Notes under the pieces: generated by a model | Seen by the model: only the letters and a program-made list of their open reading frames with translations | Told to the model about the DNA's origin: nothing | The model's database searches: none | Assembly (NCBI GenBank): GCA_025057155.1 | Contig: JANWYD010000009.1 | Span: forward strand, 186,001-250,000 | Length of the DNA: 64,000 bases | From: Chloroflexaceae bacterium | Lineage (GTDB): Bacteria > Chloroflexota > Chloroflexia > Chloroflexales > Chloroflexaceae | Direction of reading: 5' to 3' | In this document: positions 27,782-37,998 of the stretch, piece after piece | Layout of the letters: every line of letters begins with the position of its first letter | Numbering within the stretch: position 1 is the stretch's first letter | Program-made: the position numbers and the translations under genes

Positions 27782-27880
27782 CGTGTTTGGATTTACCGCA
27801 GAGCACGCAGAGGAACAGAGGATGAGCCTGTTAAAGCTGTTTGCGCCCTCCGCCCTCTCTGCGGCACGAACAGGTGCGGT
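27782..27880 (+). repeat. Dispersed CGCAGAG inverted-repeat element, copy 1
   Basis: Begins CGTGTTTGG, then TTACCGCAGAG-CACGCAGAG; the right side has CCCTCCGCCCTCTCTGCGGC. Closely matches 30297-30400 and 57187-57280. Arms are imperfect inverted repeats about 100 bases overall, MITE-like in form with no coding content. Located between two converging genes. Confidence 0.75.
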
Positions 27881-27981
27881 AGCTGCGAACGCTATCGAAA
27901 CGATTGGCAGCCGGGCGCGAGGAGCAGGCAAGAAGGCCGCCCGGGACCCGGCCCGGCCAGGAACAGACGGTAGGGCAATGC

Positions 27982-29094
27982 TCAGAACGAAATCGCGCGG
28001 TCGCCCAGTTGCGTGTTCGGCCAGATACGAACGCCGCGCTCCAGGCGATTCTCGGCGCCCAGACTGCAGTCATCGCTCACGATGGCCCCCTCGGTAATAT
28101 GCGAGCGTTCGCCAATGACGTTCTTCCTGCCAAGCACACAGTTTCGTAAGACCACGCCTTCCTCGAGCACATTGTCATCCCACAGCACGGCGCCTTCGAT
28201 GGTGCAATCCGGGCCGATCATACAGCGCGCGCCGATCACCGTGGGGCCGATGATCCGCGCGCCGCGCTTGATCACCGTCCCTGGCCCGATCACCACCGGA
28301 CCGACCACCTGGGCGCTCGGGTGGATCTCGGCATCCCCCTCCAGCCACACTCGATCGGCGATCTGCCGGCCACGGAAGCTATAGGCCACCTTGCCGATCA
28401 GAATATCGTGATGGACGTCAATATACGTCTGGGGCTTGCCGATATCCGTCCAGTAGGCGCGGGACGGGAAGCCGTACATCGGGTCGCCGGTCTGGAGCAT
28501 GACCGGGAAGAGGCCGCGCTCGAACATGTAGAACTGCCTGGGCGGCACGTAGCGAAACACTTCCGGCTCGATAATATAGGTGCCAGCGTTGATCAGGTCG
28601 GTGGTAATATCCTCAGGACCGGGCTTTTCCAGGAAGCGCTGCACACGGTTCTGCCGATCCATCTCGACCAGACCGAACTGGGTCGGATCCTCCACCGGCG
28701 TGAGCGAGATAGTCACCTTGCTTTGCTTCTCGCGATGAAAAGCGAGCATGGCCCGGAGGTCGAGATCGGTCATCACGTCGCCGTTAAAGACGAACGTAGA
28801 ACCATCGAGCATGTGTTCGACGTTCTTCACGGCGCCTGCGGTGCCGAGCGGTTCGGTCTCTTCTACGATATGGAGCTTCATCTCCAGGCGCGAGCCATCG
28901 CCGAGACTCTCGCGAAAGCGATTGGCAAGGTATTGCACCGCCAGGATCACCTCGCTGATGCCCTGGTCACGGAGCCGCAACAACATCCACTCAATGAAGG
29001 GCTGGTTGACCAGAGGGATCATCGGCTTGGGCGTATTACAGGTCAACGGACGCAACCGCGTTCCAAGACCTCCAACCAGGATCACAGCTTTCAT
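27982..29094 (-). CDS. NDP-sugar pyrophosphorylase, probable mannose-1-phosphate guanylyltransferase
   Basis: 370 residues. N-terminal nucleotidyltransferase domain with MKAVILVGGLGTRLRPLTCNTPKPMIPLVNQP and FVFNGDVMTDLDL, then a left-handed beta-helix of hexapeptide repeats (about 245-365; VVGPVVIGPGTVIKRGARIIGPTVIGARC). This layout fits GDP-mannose (GMPP-like) and some dTDP/UDP-glucose enzymes; the downstream context of a GDP-sugar reductase-like gene favours GDP-mannose. GAGGTG precedes the ATG at 29094. The RMD/GMD-like gene begins the pair 127 bases upstream on the same strand, so they likely share a transcript. Confidence 0.85.
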   Translation of the reverse strand: MKAVILVGGLGTRLRPLTCNTPKPMIPLVNQPFIEWMLLRLRDQGISEVILAVQYLANRFRESLGDGSRLEMKLHIVEETEPLGTAGAVKNVEHMLDGSTFVFNGDVMTDLDLRAMLAFHREKQSKVTISLTPVEDPTQFGLVEMDRQNRVQRFLEKPGPEDITTDLINAGTYIIEPEVFRYVPPRQFYMFERGLFPVMLQTGDPMYGFPSRAYWTDIGKPQTYIDVHHDILIGKVAYSFRGRQIADRVWLEGDAEIHPSAQVVGPVVIGPGTVIKRGARIIGPTVIGARCMIGPDCTIEGAVLWDDNVLEEGVVLRNCVLGRKNVIGERSHITEGAIVSDDCSLGAENRLERGVRIWPNTQLGDRAISF

Positions 29095-29220
29095 ACAAGA
29101 CACCTCGATAGCACGAAACGGGTTTACCTCACAGCCGCATGCGCGACACAGGCGACCTCATCTTACGCCTCGACCCCTGCGGGGCGTTGAACGGGCGGAA
29201 GACGGGTGATGACAGTATTG

Positions 29221-30195
29221 TTATCTTGCAGGTTGAGCAAGGTCACGCTGCACGGTTTCGCGCCAGTAAGCCAGAATATCGTGTAACGTTTGCTGCAAGG
29301 GGATGCGGGGCGTCCAGCCGGTGCGCGCCTGGATGCGCCGCGGATCGCATATGACCACGGGAATATCAATCGGGCGCATCAAGTCGGGACTGACCTGCAC
29401 TTCAATCCTGGCGGTGCTGGCCTGCAGCAATACGTCGAGCAGGTCGCGGACCGTCACCGCCCGCCCTGAGCCGGCGTTGTAGACGACGCCCCGTTCGCCG
29501 CGCTCGGCGACGAGGGCATAGGCGCGCACCATATCGCGCACATCGGTGAAATCACGCTGGGCGCTGAGGTTGCCGACCTGCATCACCGGCGGTTGCAGGC
29601 CGAACTCGATGCGGGCGATCTGCCGGGCAAACGCGGCCGTAACAAAGCGCTCATTCTGGCGAGGTCCAATGTGGGTGAACGGACGCACGCAGACGACGTC
29701 AAGACCGTGACTCATGGCGTACTGCTGCGCCAGCAGGCTCTGAGCCGCCTTGCTTACCCCGTAGGGATTGGCGGGCCGCAGCGGGGTGTCTTCATCTATC
29801 GGCAGATCGTCGGGCGTAATGGCGCCGTACTCTTCGTTGGTGCCCACTACCAGCACTCGCACCGACAGACGGTGCTCGATAATGGGCAAGAACAGGTGGA
29901 GCGTCCCCAGGACGTTGGTGATAAGTGTGCCGGCTGGATCGCGAAAGGATTCGGGGACGAAGGGTTGCCCGGCAAGGTGAAAGATCAGCGCCGGGCGCAC
30001 CGCCAGGAGCGCCCGCGCGGTTGCTTCCGCGTCGTTGAGGTCGGCGTAGACCAGCCCGATACGCCCCGACAGACCCGCGGGCGCCCGCTCCGGGGCGCGG
30101 GCCAGGCCCCACACCTCGTAGCGGCCCTCACTGAGCAGGTGATCAGCCAGATGCCCGCCGACGAAACCATTGATGCCGGTGATGAGCGCGCGCAT
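29221..30195 (-). CDS. NAD(P)-dependent sugar epimerase/dehydratase, RMD/GMD-like
   Basis: 324 residues, extended SDR fold. Cofactor motif TGINGFVGGHL at the N-terminus, active-site Tyr and Lys in NPYGVSKAAQ, and the FTHIGPRQNERFV block typical of GDP-mannose 4,6-dehydratases and GDP-6-deoxy-D-mannose reductases. Length favours the reductase (RMD, making GDP-D-rhamnose). The two sugar-nucleotide genes together probably supply a deoxy-sugar for surface glycans. The ATG at 30195 is the first that gives the family N-terminus. Confidence 0.83.
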   Translation of the reverse strand: MRALITGINGFVGGHLADHLLSEGRYEVWGLARAPERAPAGLSGRIGLVYADLNDAEATARALLAVRPALIFHLAGQPFVPESFRDPAGTLITNVLGTLHLFLPIIEHRLSVRVLVVGTNEEYGAITPDDLPIDEDTPLRPANPYGVSKAAQSLLAQQYAMSHGLDVVCVRPFTHIGPRQNERFVTAAFARQIARIEFGLQPPVMQVGNLSAQRDFTDVRDMVRAYALVAERGERGVVYNAGSGRAVTVRDLLDVLLQASTARIEVQVSPDLMRPIDIPVVICDPRRIQARTGWTPRIPLQQTLHDILAYWRETVQRDLAQPAR

Positions 30196-30296
30196 AGCCT
30201 GTACTATAGCCGATCTTGCCGATGTCGCAAGTCCCGGCGGCACGAACGGCGCCGGTCTGCTGGACCTCGATACGGGTAGCCAGAAGCCGATGTGTA

Positions 30297-30400
30297 CGTG
30301 TTCAGAGTTACCGCAGAGTACGCAGAGAAGCCTGAAGGATGCGCTTCGTGCACCCTGTGCACCCCTCTGCGCCCTCTGCGGTGCAACGGTGTTCGGTACG
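30297..30400 (+). repeat. Dispersed CGCAGAG inverted-repeat element, copy 2
   Basis: CGTGTTCAGAGTTACCGCAG at the left, with TACGCAGAG following; right side CCTCTGCGCCCTCTGCGGT then GGTGTTCGG. Lies between the divergently transcribed sugar gene and carH-like gene, upstream of the carH promoter. Confidence 0.75.
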
Positions 30401-30425
30401 TGCAAGCCCTATCCGCCAATGTTTA

Positions 30426-30466
30426 TTGTGCATTTCATTGACGGGTTTTGTGCAGCGTGATACAAT
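30426..30466 (+). promoter_or_regulatory. Promoter and candidate operator of the carH-like gene
   Basis: TTGACG (30438-30443), 17-base spacer, TACAAT (30461-30466). TTGTGCA occurs at 30426-30432 and again at 30448-30454, exactly 22 bases apart, around the -35; they are inverse copies of the TTGCACA motif in the repeats at 20.2 and 31.8 kb. A second possible -10, TGC-TACAAT, is at 30514-30522. Confidence 0.6.
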
Positions 30467-30570
30467 GTAATTGCAGAAAATACGCGCTTCCACGCACCAA
30501 TCTTGCACGTGCGTGCTACAATATGTGCCTCTGTTCACGAGGCAGTGTGCCACGTGAAAGGCGGTCGGCT

Positions 30571-31518
30571 ATGGCACAACAACACTTTCTCTTCCAATTC
30601 TCGGACAAGCCGCGCTATAACACCAAAGCGGTGGCGCAGGAGACCGGCGTTCCTGCAGACACGTTTCGGGCCTGGGAGCGACGCTATGGCATTCCGCGTC
30701 CCCAGCGCACCGATGGCGGGCATCGCCTGTACTCCGAGCGCGACATCGCCACCATCCGCTGGCTGCGCGACCGCACCGCCGAAGGGCTAACGATCAGTCA
30801 GGCCATCGCTCTCATGAACGATGGCAACGAGTCGAATCTCTCCTGGCTCAACACCGCGGTTGATACCGAACCCCATACCTGGGAGCGCCTGAACAGCCGT
30901 CTGGTCGCCGCCCTTACGGACTATGACGCGACCCGCGCCGAGCAGATCCTGGGTGAGGCTTTCGCCCTCTATCCAGTCGAAGATGTCTTTCTGAAGCTCG
31001 TACAGCCAGTGATGGTGGAGATCGGCGAACAGTGGCACGCGGGGAAAATCACCGTTACGGCTGAACACTTCGCGACCCAGTTCGTTCGCCGCAAGCTGTC
31101 AGGATTGTTCAACACCTATAACATCACCGACGGCCGGGGCCTGGTGCTGGTGGCCTGCGCTCCCAGCGAGCAACACGATCTCGGCGCGCTGATGCTTGCA
31201 GTCTTCCTTGTACGCCGGGGCTGGCAGGTGATCTATCTCGGTCCTGAGGTGCCCCTGCGTGACCTGCTCGAAAGCGTGCGCAAATTGCAGCCCGATATGG
31301 TGGCAATGTCGGCCTCAACCACCGAGACGGCCACCCAGCTCCTCGAAGCCGGTCGCGCCATTCTCTCTCTCCCCCCTCCGACGCCTCATTTCGCCTATGG
31401 GGGGCGGGCCTTTAACCTCAACCCGGTGCTGACCCAGAAAATGCCCGGCACCTTCCTTGGTCACGACGCCCTCGAAGCCGTAGACAATGTCGCCGAGATC
31501 CTCGGTACGAATCGGTAG
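30571..31518 (+). CDS. CarH-like MerR-family, B12-binding photoreceptor regulator
   Basis: 315 residues. N-terminal MerR helix-turn-helix (RYNTKAVAQETGVPADTFRAWERRYG, about 15-80), a four-helix cap (about 100-185) and a C-terminal Rossmann cobalamin-binding domain (about 188-315). The cap has Trp155, Glu165 and His166, the same W-x9-E-H spacing as TtCarH; the lower axial ligand would be His202 in SEQHDLGALM. CarH binds DNA in the dark with adenosylcobalamin and lets go in light. crtB lies 500 bases downstream in the same direction, and repeat operators lie at several carotenoid promoters here. Light response is inferred. Confidence 0.9.
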   Translation: MAQQHFLFQFSDKPRYNTKAVAQETGVPADTFRAWERRYGIPRPQRTDGGHRLYSERDIATIRWLRDRTAEGLTISQAIALMNDGNESNLSWLNTAVDTEPHTWERLNSRLVAALTDYDATRAEQILGEAFALYPVEDVFLKLVQPVMVEIGEQWHAGKITVTAEHFATQFVRRKLSGLFNTYNITDGRGLVLVACAPSEQHDLGALMLAVFLVRRGWQVIYLGPEVPLRDLLESVRKLQPDMVAMSASTTETATQLLEAGRAILSLPPPTPHFAYGGRAFNLNPVLTQKMPGTFLGHDALEAVDNVAEILGTNR

Positions 31519-31523
31519 ATGTC

Positions 31524-31554
31524 AGAACCTCACAGGTTACCCCTGTGAGGTTCT
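31524..31554 (+). terminator. Hairpin terminator of the carH-like gene
   Basis: AGAACCTCACAGG (31524-31536) pairs perfectly with CCTGTGAGGTTCT (31542-31554), loop TTACC, 6 bases past the stop. TGCGTTTC follows. Likely ends the carH transcript before crtB. Confidence 0.7.
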
Positions 31555-31743
31555 TGCGTTTCACGTCTGCACGGCTTCTCCGCACGCCAACGCAATGATC
31601 TTGAGGGGGCCTCGCCTGCCCCGGGCCCCGCTCAGGCAGCGCCTTCGTCAGCCCGGACGGAAGCCGCTATTTTCATTGAGGCACAAATAATTACATTTCA
31701 TAAGCACAGATTCCTTGTGCATTGAGCAACGTCACTGGCTATG

Positions 31744-31779
31744 AACGCCCGGATCCGCCAGGTATCCGGGCGTTTTTCT
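31744..31779 (+). terminator. Rho-independent terminator in the carH-crtB gap
   Basis: AACGCCCGGAT (31744-31754) pairs with ATCCGGGCGTT (31764-31774), loop 9, followed by TTTCTGG after the arm's final TT (five T in a row). Since carH has its own terminator 200 bases upstream, this may end a separate short transcript; a weak TTGAGG-N17-CATAAG lies near 31.68-31.71 kb. Confidence 0.65.
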
Positions 31780-31792
31780 GGCTTCAGAATGC

Positions 31793-31857
31793 TCGCACTA
31801 CGCTGCACGGGTCTTGCACAGCCCATAGTTGCCTCAATCCCTCAATTCACGTATTAT
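31793..31857 (+). promoter_or_regulatory. crtB promoter with upstream TTGCACA-like repeats
   Basis: Promoter: TTGCCT (31829-31834), 17-base spacer, TATTAT (31852-31857). Immediately upstream three GCAC cores occur at 31795, 31805 and 31816 (TCGCACT, CTGCACG, TTGCACA), spaced 10 and 11 bases, in the same orientation as the gene. This matches the operator-like array before the SDR gene. The leader to the crtB start is about 160 bases. Confidence 0.6.
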
Positions 31858-32020
31858 GAAAGGGAAGGGATTTCTTTCACAACCACCGGACCGGCGCTCG
31901 ACCACGCGGCACACCTGGGAATGGTCAACCGCATCGCGTGAGCGCATCGGTCCCTAGCCTGGCGCGCTGGCCTGCCGCACCCTGGTTGATGCCCGGGAGC
32001 TGAGACGAAGGAGAAGCCGT

Positions 32021-33016
32021 GTGTCGCTGAATCCTGGTTCCTCACTGGCGCTTGGCGCCTCCGGAAAGCTGATCTCCCAGCCGCTGCCGGCCGAAGAGCA
32101 ACTGGCGTTGCTCTTTCACCTGACCGACACTCCGCCATACGCGGGCAGCGAGGAGCGCCCACCCCGCCCGCCCCACTCCCTTGCCGAGGCGTATGCCGAG
32201 TGCGAGCGTATCATTCGCCGCCACTCGAAGAGCTTCTACTTCAGTTCACAGTTCCTCGCTCCAGATGTGCGGCGCGCCGTGCGCGCACTGTACGCCTTCT
32301 GCCGGGCCACCGACGACACGGTGGATATGGCCGTTGACGACCCCGCCCGCGCCCTGGCCGCCTGGGTGCAACAGGCGCGCGCCCCTCGCCCTGCCCTCCA
32401 CGACCCGGTGCTGCTGGCCTGGTCTGACACACGCTCCCGTTACAATCTCTCGGCGGCCCTGGTTGACGAATTGCTCGCCGGCGTGGCCATGGATCTGACC
32501 ATTTCACGCTACGCAAACTTCGCCGATCTCTGGCTCTACTGCTACCGCGTCGCTTCGGTCGTGGGCCTGCTGGTGATGGGCATAACCGGCTACGTTCCTG
32601 GCGCCGAGCCGTATGCGATCAAGCTAGGCGTGGCCCTGCAACTCACCAATATTCTGCGGGATGTGGGCGAAGATGCTCGGCGCGGGCGCGTCTACCTCCC
32701 CGAGGAGGATCTGGCGCGCTTTGGTCTGACGGCGGAGGATATCCTGGCCGAAGTGTACGATGAGCGTTTTCGTGCGCTGATGCGCTTTGAGGTCCAACGC
32801 ACCCGACGCCTCTATGCCGAGAGCTGGCCAGGGATCGCGCTGCTCCCTCCCCAGAGCCGTCTGGCCATCGGGGCCGCCGCGCGGATCTACTGCGGCATCC
32901 TTGACAAGCTTGAAGCCAATGACTACGATGCCTACACGCGCCGGGCGCACCTGAAGCTGCGCGAAAAGGTGGCGCGCCTGCCCCGCATCTGGTGGGATGT
33001 GCATTGTCTCGGATGA
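32021..33016 (+). CDS. crtB: Phytoene/squalene synthase family protein, probable phytoene synthase
   Basis: 331 residues; condenses two GGPP to phytoene, first committed step of carotenoid synthesis. Aspartate motifs FCRATDDTVDMAVDD and LTNILRDVGEDARRGRVYLP; substrate-binding RHSKSFYFSSQFL and YCYRVASVVGLLV. Family includes squalene synthases, but the carotenoid-regulatory context favours phytoene. GTG start at 32021 with GAAGGAG upstream. A 50-residue N-terminal extension precedes the conserved core. The DUF2085 gene follows after 15 bases, likely cotranscribed. No crtI or other crt gene is adjacent. Confidence 0.9.
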   Translation: MSLNPGSSLALGASGKLISQPLPAEEQLALLFHLTDTPPYAGSEERPPRPPHSLAEAYAECERIIRRHSKSFYFSSQFLAPDVRRAVRALYAFCRATDDTVDMAVDDPARALAAWVQQARAPRPALHDPVLLAWSDTRSRYNLSAALVDELLAGVAMDLTISRYANFADLWLYCYRVASVVGLLVMGITGYVPGAEPYAIKLGVALQLTNILRDVGEDARRGRVYLPEEDLARFGLTAEDILAEVYDERFRALMRFEVQRTRRLYAESWPGIALLPPQSRLAIGAAARIYCGILDKLEANDYDAYTRRAHLKLREKVARLPRIWWDVHCLG

Positions 33017-33031
33017 GGATTGAAGAAGCCT

Positions 33032-33613
33032 ATGACCACCAGCGTTCTCCACCATGTTCCGCACGCGCCGCGCCGCTGGCCGACATGGGTTTTCGACACT
33101 CTGCTGTGGATTCTGTTTCTGGGGCCTGTTCTTTCGCCCCTCTTCCGCGCCTCCGGTCTGCCCCTGGCGGCAGAGAGCGGACAACTTGCCCGCGATGTGC
33201 TGGCCACGTTCATCTGCCCGACGCCGGAACGCTCATACCTGCTCTTCGGGTTGCCAATGGCCGTATGCGCGCGCTGCTGGGGCGCGACCATCGGCCTCTG
33301 GGCCGCGCGCCTGCTGGTGGACCGGCGGAGCGCAGCGCGGTCTGGAGGGGCGCTGAGGCTGCTGGAGAGCCTCCGCGCCCTGCCCTGGTGGGCGCGCCTG
33401 ACCCTCTGCGCCGCTCCGTTCCTGCTCTGGCCGCTGGAGATTGTTGGTCACTACCGTGGCGCATGGTACGCGCCTCTCTGGCTGCTCTTGCTCAACGGCG
33501 CGCAGGCCGGCTTTTTCGCCGGGTTGTTCTTCTGCTCGATCTGGCCGGGTCTCTGGCCCGTCGCCGAACGCCAGGACCCGATCCCCGTTGCTACGGCAAT
33601 GCGCGAGGGTTGA
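33032..33613 (+). CDS. DUF2085 membrane protein
   Basis: 193 residues with about four membrane segments. The signature region TFICPTPERSYLLFGLPMAVCARCWG contains a conserved Cys and CARC pattern as in DUF2085 proteins; the remaining part (PWWARLTLCAAPFLLWPLEIV, APLWLLLLNGAQAGFFAGLFF) is hydrophobic. Function of the family is unknown. The ATG at 33032 is preferred; a TTG four codons earlier is possible. The close spacing behind crtB suggests joint transcription, but not necessarily a carotenoid role. Confidence 0.8.
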   Translation: MTTSVLHHVPHAPRRWPTWVFDTLLWILFLGPVLSPLFRASGLPLAAESGQLARDVLATFICPTPERSYLLFGLPMAVCARCWGATIGLWAARLLVDRRSAARSGGALRLLESLRALPWWARLTLCAAPFLLWPLEIVGHYRGAWYAPLWLLLLNGAQAGFFAGLFFCSIWPGLWPVAERQDPIPVATAMREG

Positions 33614-34010
33614 GCATAGCCGATAGCCCACAGATCGTCGCCGGTGTGTTCATTGCGGCCTTGTGCAGGTTGTAATGAGGCTATCACATTCATTCGGCCG
33701 AATCGACTGATGCACGTTATCGCCAGGTCTCATCGGATCACCATAGACGGCATTTCCAAATCGCATCAGCCCTCTCACATCGTTCCACTCCGGCCATACG
33801 AACAGCAGGCGCCCTGATCGCCCCGCTAAGAAGCCCTGATCTCACGCAACTCTAAACCAGGATACGCCGCACGCCGCAGCGCGTTGCGGTATGATATTTC
33901 TGTAGCCGTGCGCAGTAACGCGGTTGGCGGCCGGGCCTCAGCACCCCGGCGACCGGAACGGTCGCAGCGGGCGCAGCATCTGGGCAGCGAACTGCTGGAA
34001 TGGTCATCGT
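33614..34010. other. intergenic, no supported gene
   Basis: About 400 bases before the HtrA-like gene. TATGAT at 33890-33895 is a possible -10 but has no clear -35. I see no strong hairpin and no convincing small gene. Confidence 0.45.
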
Positions 34011-35273
<1,263 letters not shown>

Positions 35274-35292
35274 CACCGCCCCGGCGCGTCCG

Positions 35293-36252
35293 TCACCGGA
35301 CGAGCCGGAAAGCGGCTACGGTCACGCGGCCACTGCGGAGGCCCTGACCGACAATGCTATAGTTGCCGGGCGGATCGGTAGCCAGGGTGCGGAAACCGAC
35401 CAGCACCACGCCATCGGGGTCGGCGATGGCGCGATAGGGAACGGCGCGCGCTCCACCAGCAGCCAGGTTGATCCACATGGCCACTTCCTCGCCGCCCGCG
35501 TAGCCGCGAGCCTCGAAGCCGAGGGTCGTGCCGGGCGCGCTGGCTTCAGGAAAGACGCGCGCCGCAAAACCCGGGATAAGGAAGCAGGCTTCGGAACTCC
35601 CCTCAGGAACCGGTCCGGGCGGCGGGGCGTTGGGAGGGAAGCCTGGCCGCAACTGGCAGGGCGCCAGCGCGCTGCCGAGAAGGCCGAGCCGCACCCGGTT
35701 GCCAACGAGTTCAAAGCGCGCGCGTTCGAAATACTGGACGAGGTAGTTGCGCCCATCATCGAGTTGCTGGACAAACTCCTCGGAGATTGGATAGCCGAAG
35801 ATGCGCAGGCCGCCGCGGCGTTCCCAGAAATTGCGGAACTCGCCACGCAAGGTATGGCCGGTTTCGGGGAAGAAGCGCACACCCGGAGCGCGCACGGGCG
35901 CAACCGGCGGGAAGCCGAACCCGCGGGCCGCCGTAAACTCGCGTCCGACCAGGCCCAGACTGATCACGGCCTGATTATTCACCACATCAAGTTCGAAACG
36001 GGCGCGTTCAAAGTACTGGGCCACCCGGCCATCACGGTTCTGCACAAACTCCGGAGACACCGGATAGCCGAAAATCTCGACGCCTCCATTCCGCTCCCAG
36101 AACGAGCGAAAGGCCCCGCCGAGAAAATGGCCCGTCTGCGGGAAGTAGACCTTCCCCTGGGCCCGGGCGTTGCCGGATGGCAGCGCAGCGAGCAGCATCG
36201 CCGCCACCAGCAGCATCAGCGCCCCTGCCCGTCGTCCTCGTAGCTGGTCCAT
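35293..36252 (-). CDS. Secreted protein with duplicated FGYP-containing repeat
   Basis: 319 residues with a signal peptide (about 1-32, ending GNARAQ). Two copies of a 75-85-residue repeat: FPQTGHFLGGAFRSFWERNG...IFGYPVSPEF...QYFERARFEL at about 35-110 and FPETGHTLRGEFRNFWERRG...IFGYPISEEF...QYFERARFEL at about 125-200. I remember this repeat from many secreted Chloroflexota proteins. The C-terminal third (about 225-319) is a separate beta-rich domain with two Cys nearby (ACF, PCQ). Function unknown, perhaps surface binding. GGAG precedes the ATG at 36252, and a textbook promoter lies upstream. Confidence 0.8.
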   Translation of the reverse strand: MDQLRGRRAGALMLLVAAMLLAALPSGNARAQGKVYFPQTGHFLGGAFRSFWERNGGVEIFGYPVSPEFVQNRDGRVAQYFERARFELDVVNNQAVISLGLVGREFTAARGFGFPPVAPVRAPGVRFFPETGHTLRGEFRNFWERRGGLRIFGYPISEEFVQQLDDGRNYLVQYFERARFELVGNRVRLGLLGSALAPCQLRPGFPPNAPPPGPVPEGSSEACFLIPGFAARVFPEASAPGTTLGFEARGYAGGEEVAMWINLAAGGARAVPYRAIADPDGVVLVGFRTLATDPPGNYSIVGQGLRSGRVTVAAFRLVR

Positions 36253-36371
36253 AGCTACTCCATATGCGTGCGTAAAGCGAATCCCGGCGACCTCAGAAGG
36301 GAAAAAGCGCAAGCGGATACAGGATGCGCGCGTACGCACCTGTGTTTTATGATTTACACTCTGTCTGGTTC

Positions 36372-36400
36372 ATCATACGCGATAGCATGCAGACTGTCAA
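36372..36400 (-). promoter_or_regulatory. Promoter of the FGYP-repeat secreted protein
   Basis: Minus strand TTGACA (36400-36395), exactly 17 bases, TATGAT (36377-36372). The leader before the start codon is about 115 bases. The rest of the gap to hisD (36400-36700) holds only a TATAAT at 36661-36666, likely the hisD -10. Confidence 0.7.
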
Positions 36401-36705
36401 GCGTTGATCGCCACGAATCCGCGCTGTGGCGCGGATTCAGCGCTAATTAAGCGCGACGATCCGTACCACGCCTGCACCACGGGAGTGAACCGGGACTCTG
36501 GCGGGCCGGCGCAGCTCTCGCGGACCCTCAAGGCTGATGTAACGGCTGCGGGAGAGGCCTGCTGGCCGCGCAACCGCGCCCAAACCCGCTGTTGGTGGCA
36601 GACATCGCATCGGCCCAGCCGGGGCCCTTACCCTGCTGCGTAATCTTCACGCCTTCGGGGTATAATAGGGAAGTGCCGTGCGCGACTGAGCGAAAGGGAG
36701 CGACT

Positions 36706-37998
36706 ATGGCCATCCCGATCATCGCCGACCTGGCGGTGGCCCGCGCCACCGTGCTGCTCCGCCGTCCCCTGGATGAAGATGCCGCGACCACCGCGGCAGT
36801 GGCGGCGATTATCGCTGAGGTGCGCTCTGGCGGCGATATGGCCCTGCGGGCATGCAGCGAGCGCTTTGACGGCGTGGCCCCGGCGATGCTGGAAGTGCCC
36901 CGCGAGCGCTGGCGCGCGGCGGCTGAGGCGCTCCCCGCCGATCTGCGCGAGGCCCTGAGCCTGGCCGTGGCCGAGATCCGCCGCTTTCACGAGCGTCAGA
37001 CGCGCAACACCTGGATTGATTTCAGCGTCGAAGGAGCACGAGGCCAACTCGTGGTTCCGCTGCAACGGGTAGGCGTGTACGTGCCGGGCGGCGCGGCCCC
37101 GTTGCCCTCGTCGCTGATCCACGCCGCCGTGCCGGCGCGCGTCGCCGGAGTCAGCGAGATTGTGGTCTGCTCGCCGCCCCGAGGCGAAAGCGGCGAACCA
37201 GCCGAGGTGGTGCTCGCCGCCGCCTGGATTGCCGGGGTGGATCGGGTCTTCGCCGTAGGGGGCGCGCAGGCCATCGCCGCGCTGGCATATGGCACCGAAA
37301 GTGTGCCGCGGGTGGACAAAATCGTCGGGCCGGGCAATCGCTACGTAATCCAGGCTAAGCGCCTCGTCTTCGGCGCAGTAGGCATCGAGAGCCTGCCCGG
37401 GCCAACCGAGACTCTGGTCATCGCTGACGCTGCGGCCAATCCACGCTATGTGGCCGCGGATCTCCTCGCCCAGGCCGAGCATCTCGACGCCAGCGCCATC
37501 CTGCTGACCGATTCGCCGGAACTGGCGCGGGCCGTGCAGGCCGAGGTCAGCCGGCAACTCGAGGCCCTGCCGGCGGCGAACGCCCGCGCCGCTGCCGAGG
37601 CCGTCAAGCGGCGCGGCGCAATCGTGCTCACCCCCGATCTGGACACGGCCTTCGACCTGGCCAATGCCTATGGCCCCGAACACCTCTGCCTGCTGCTGAC
37701 CGACCCGTGGGCCTGCGTCGGCAAGGTGCGCAATGCCGGCGGCGTGTTTCTCGGAGAGCAGTCCTTCGAGGTGCTGGGCGACTACTGCGCCGGCCCCTCG
37801 CACATCATGCCGACGGAGGGCACGGCGCGCTACGCCTCGCCAGTGAACGTTGATGACTTTCGCAAAGTGATCTCGCTCATTGCGGTCAACGACATCGCCC
37901 TTGCCCGGATCGGACCGGCGGCGCGCCGGATCGCCGAGGCCGAGGGCCTCTTCGCCCACGCCGCCGCCGTGCAGGCCCGTCTGGATAATCACGTGTAG
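36706..37998 (+). CDS. hisD: Histidinol dehydrogenase
   Basis: 430 residues; oxidises L-histidinol to L-histidine in two NAD-dependent steps, using zinc. Family blocks: [106 protein letters not shown]. Length normal. AAAGGGAG precedes the ATG at 36706 and TATAAT is 40 bases upstream. Stands alone; hisIE is 30 kb away, so the his genes are dispersed. Confidence 0.98.
   Translation: MAIPIIADLAVARATVLLRRPLDEDAATTAAVAAIIAEVRSGGDMALRACSERFDGVAPAMLEVPRERWRAAAEALPADLREALSLAVAEIRRFHERQTRNTWIDFSVEGARGQLVVPLQRVGVYVPGGAAPLPSSLIHAAVPARVAGVSEIVVCSPPRGESGEPAEVVLAAAWIAGVDRVFAVGGAQAIAALAYGTESVPRVDKIVGPGNRYVIQAKRLVFGAVGIESLPGPTETLVIADAAANPRYVAADLLAQAEHLDASAILLTDSPELARAVQAEVSRQLEALPAANARAAAEAVKRRGAIVLTPDLDTAFDLANAYGPEHLCLLLTDPWACVGKVRNAGGVFLGEQSFEVLGDYCAGPSHIMPTEGTARYASPVNVDDFRKVISLIAVNDIALARIGPAARRIAEAEGLFAHAAAVQARLDNHV

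Noticed and set aside
29139..29369. Small frames between the two GDP-sugar genes
   Set aside because: They lie in the short gap and the 3' part of the reductase-like gene and are not convincing.
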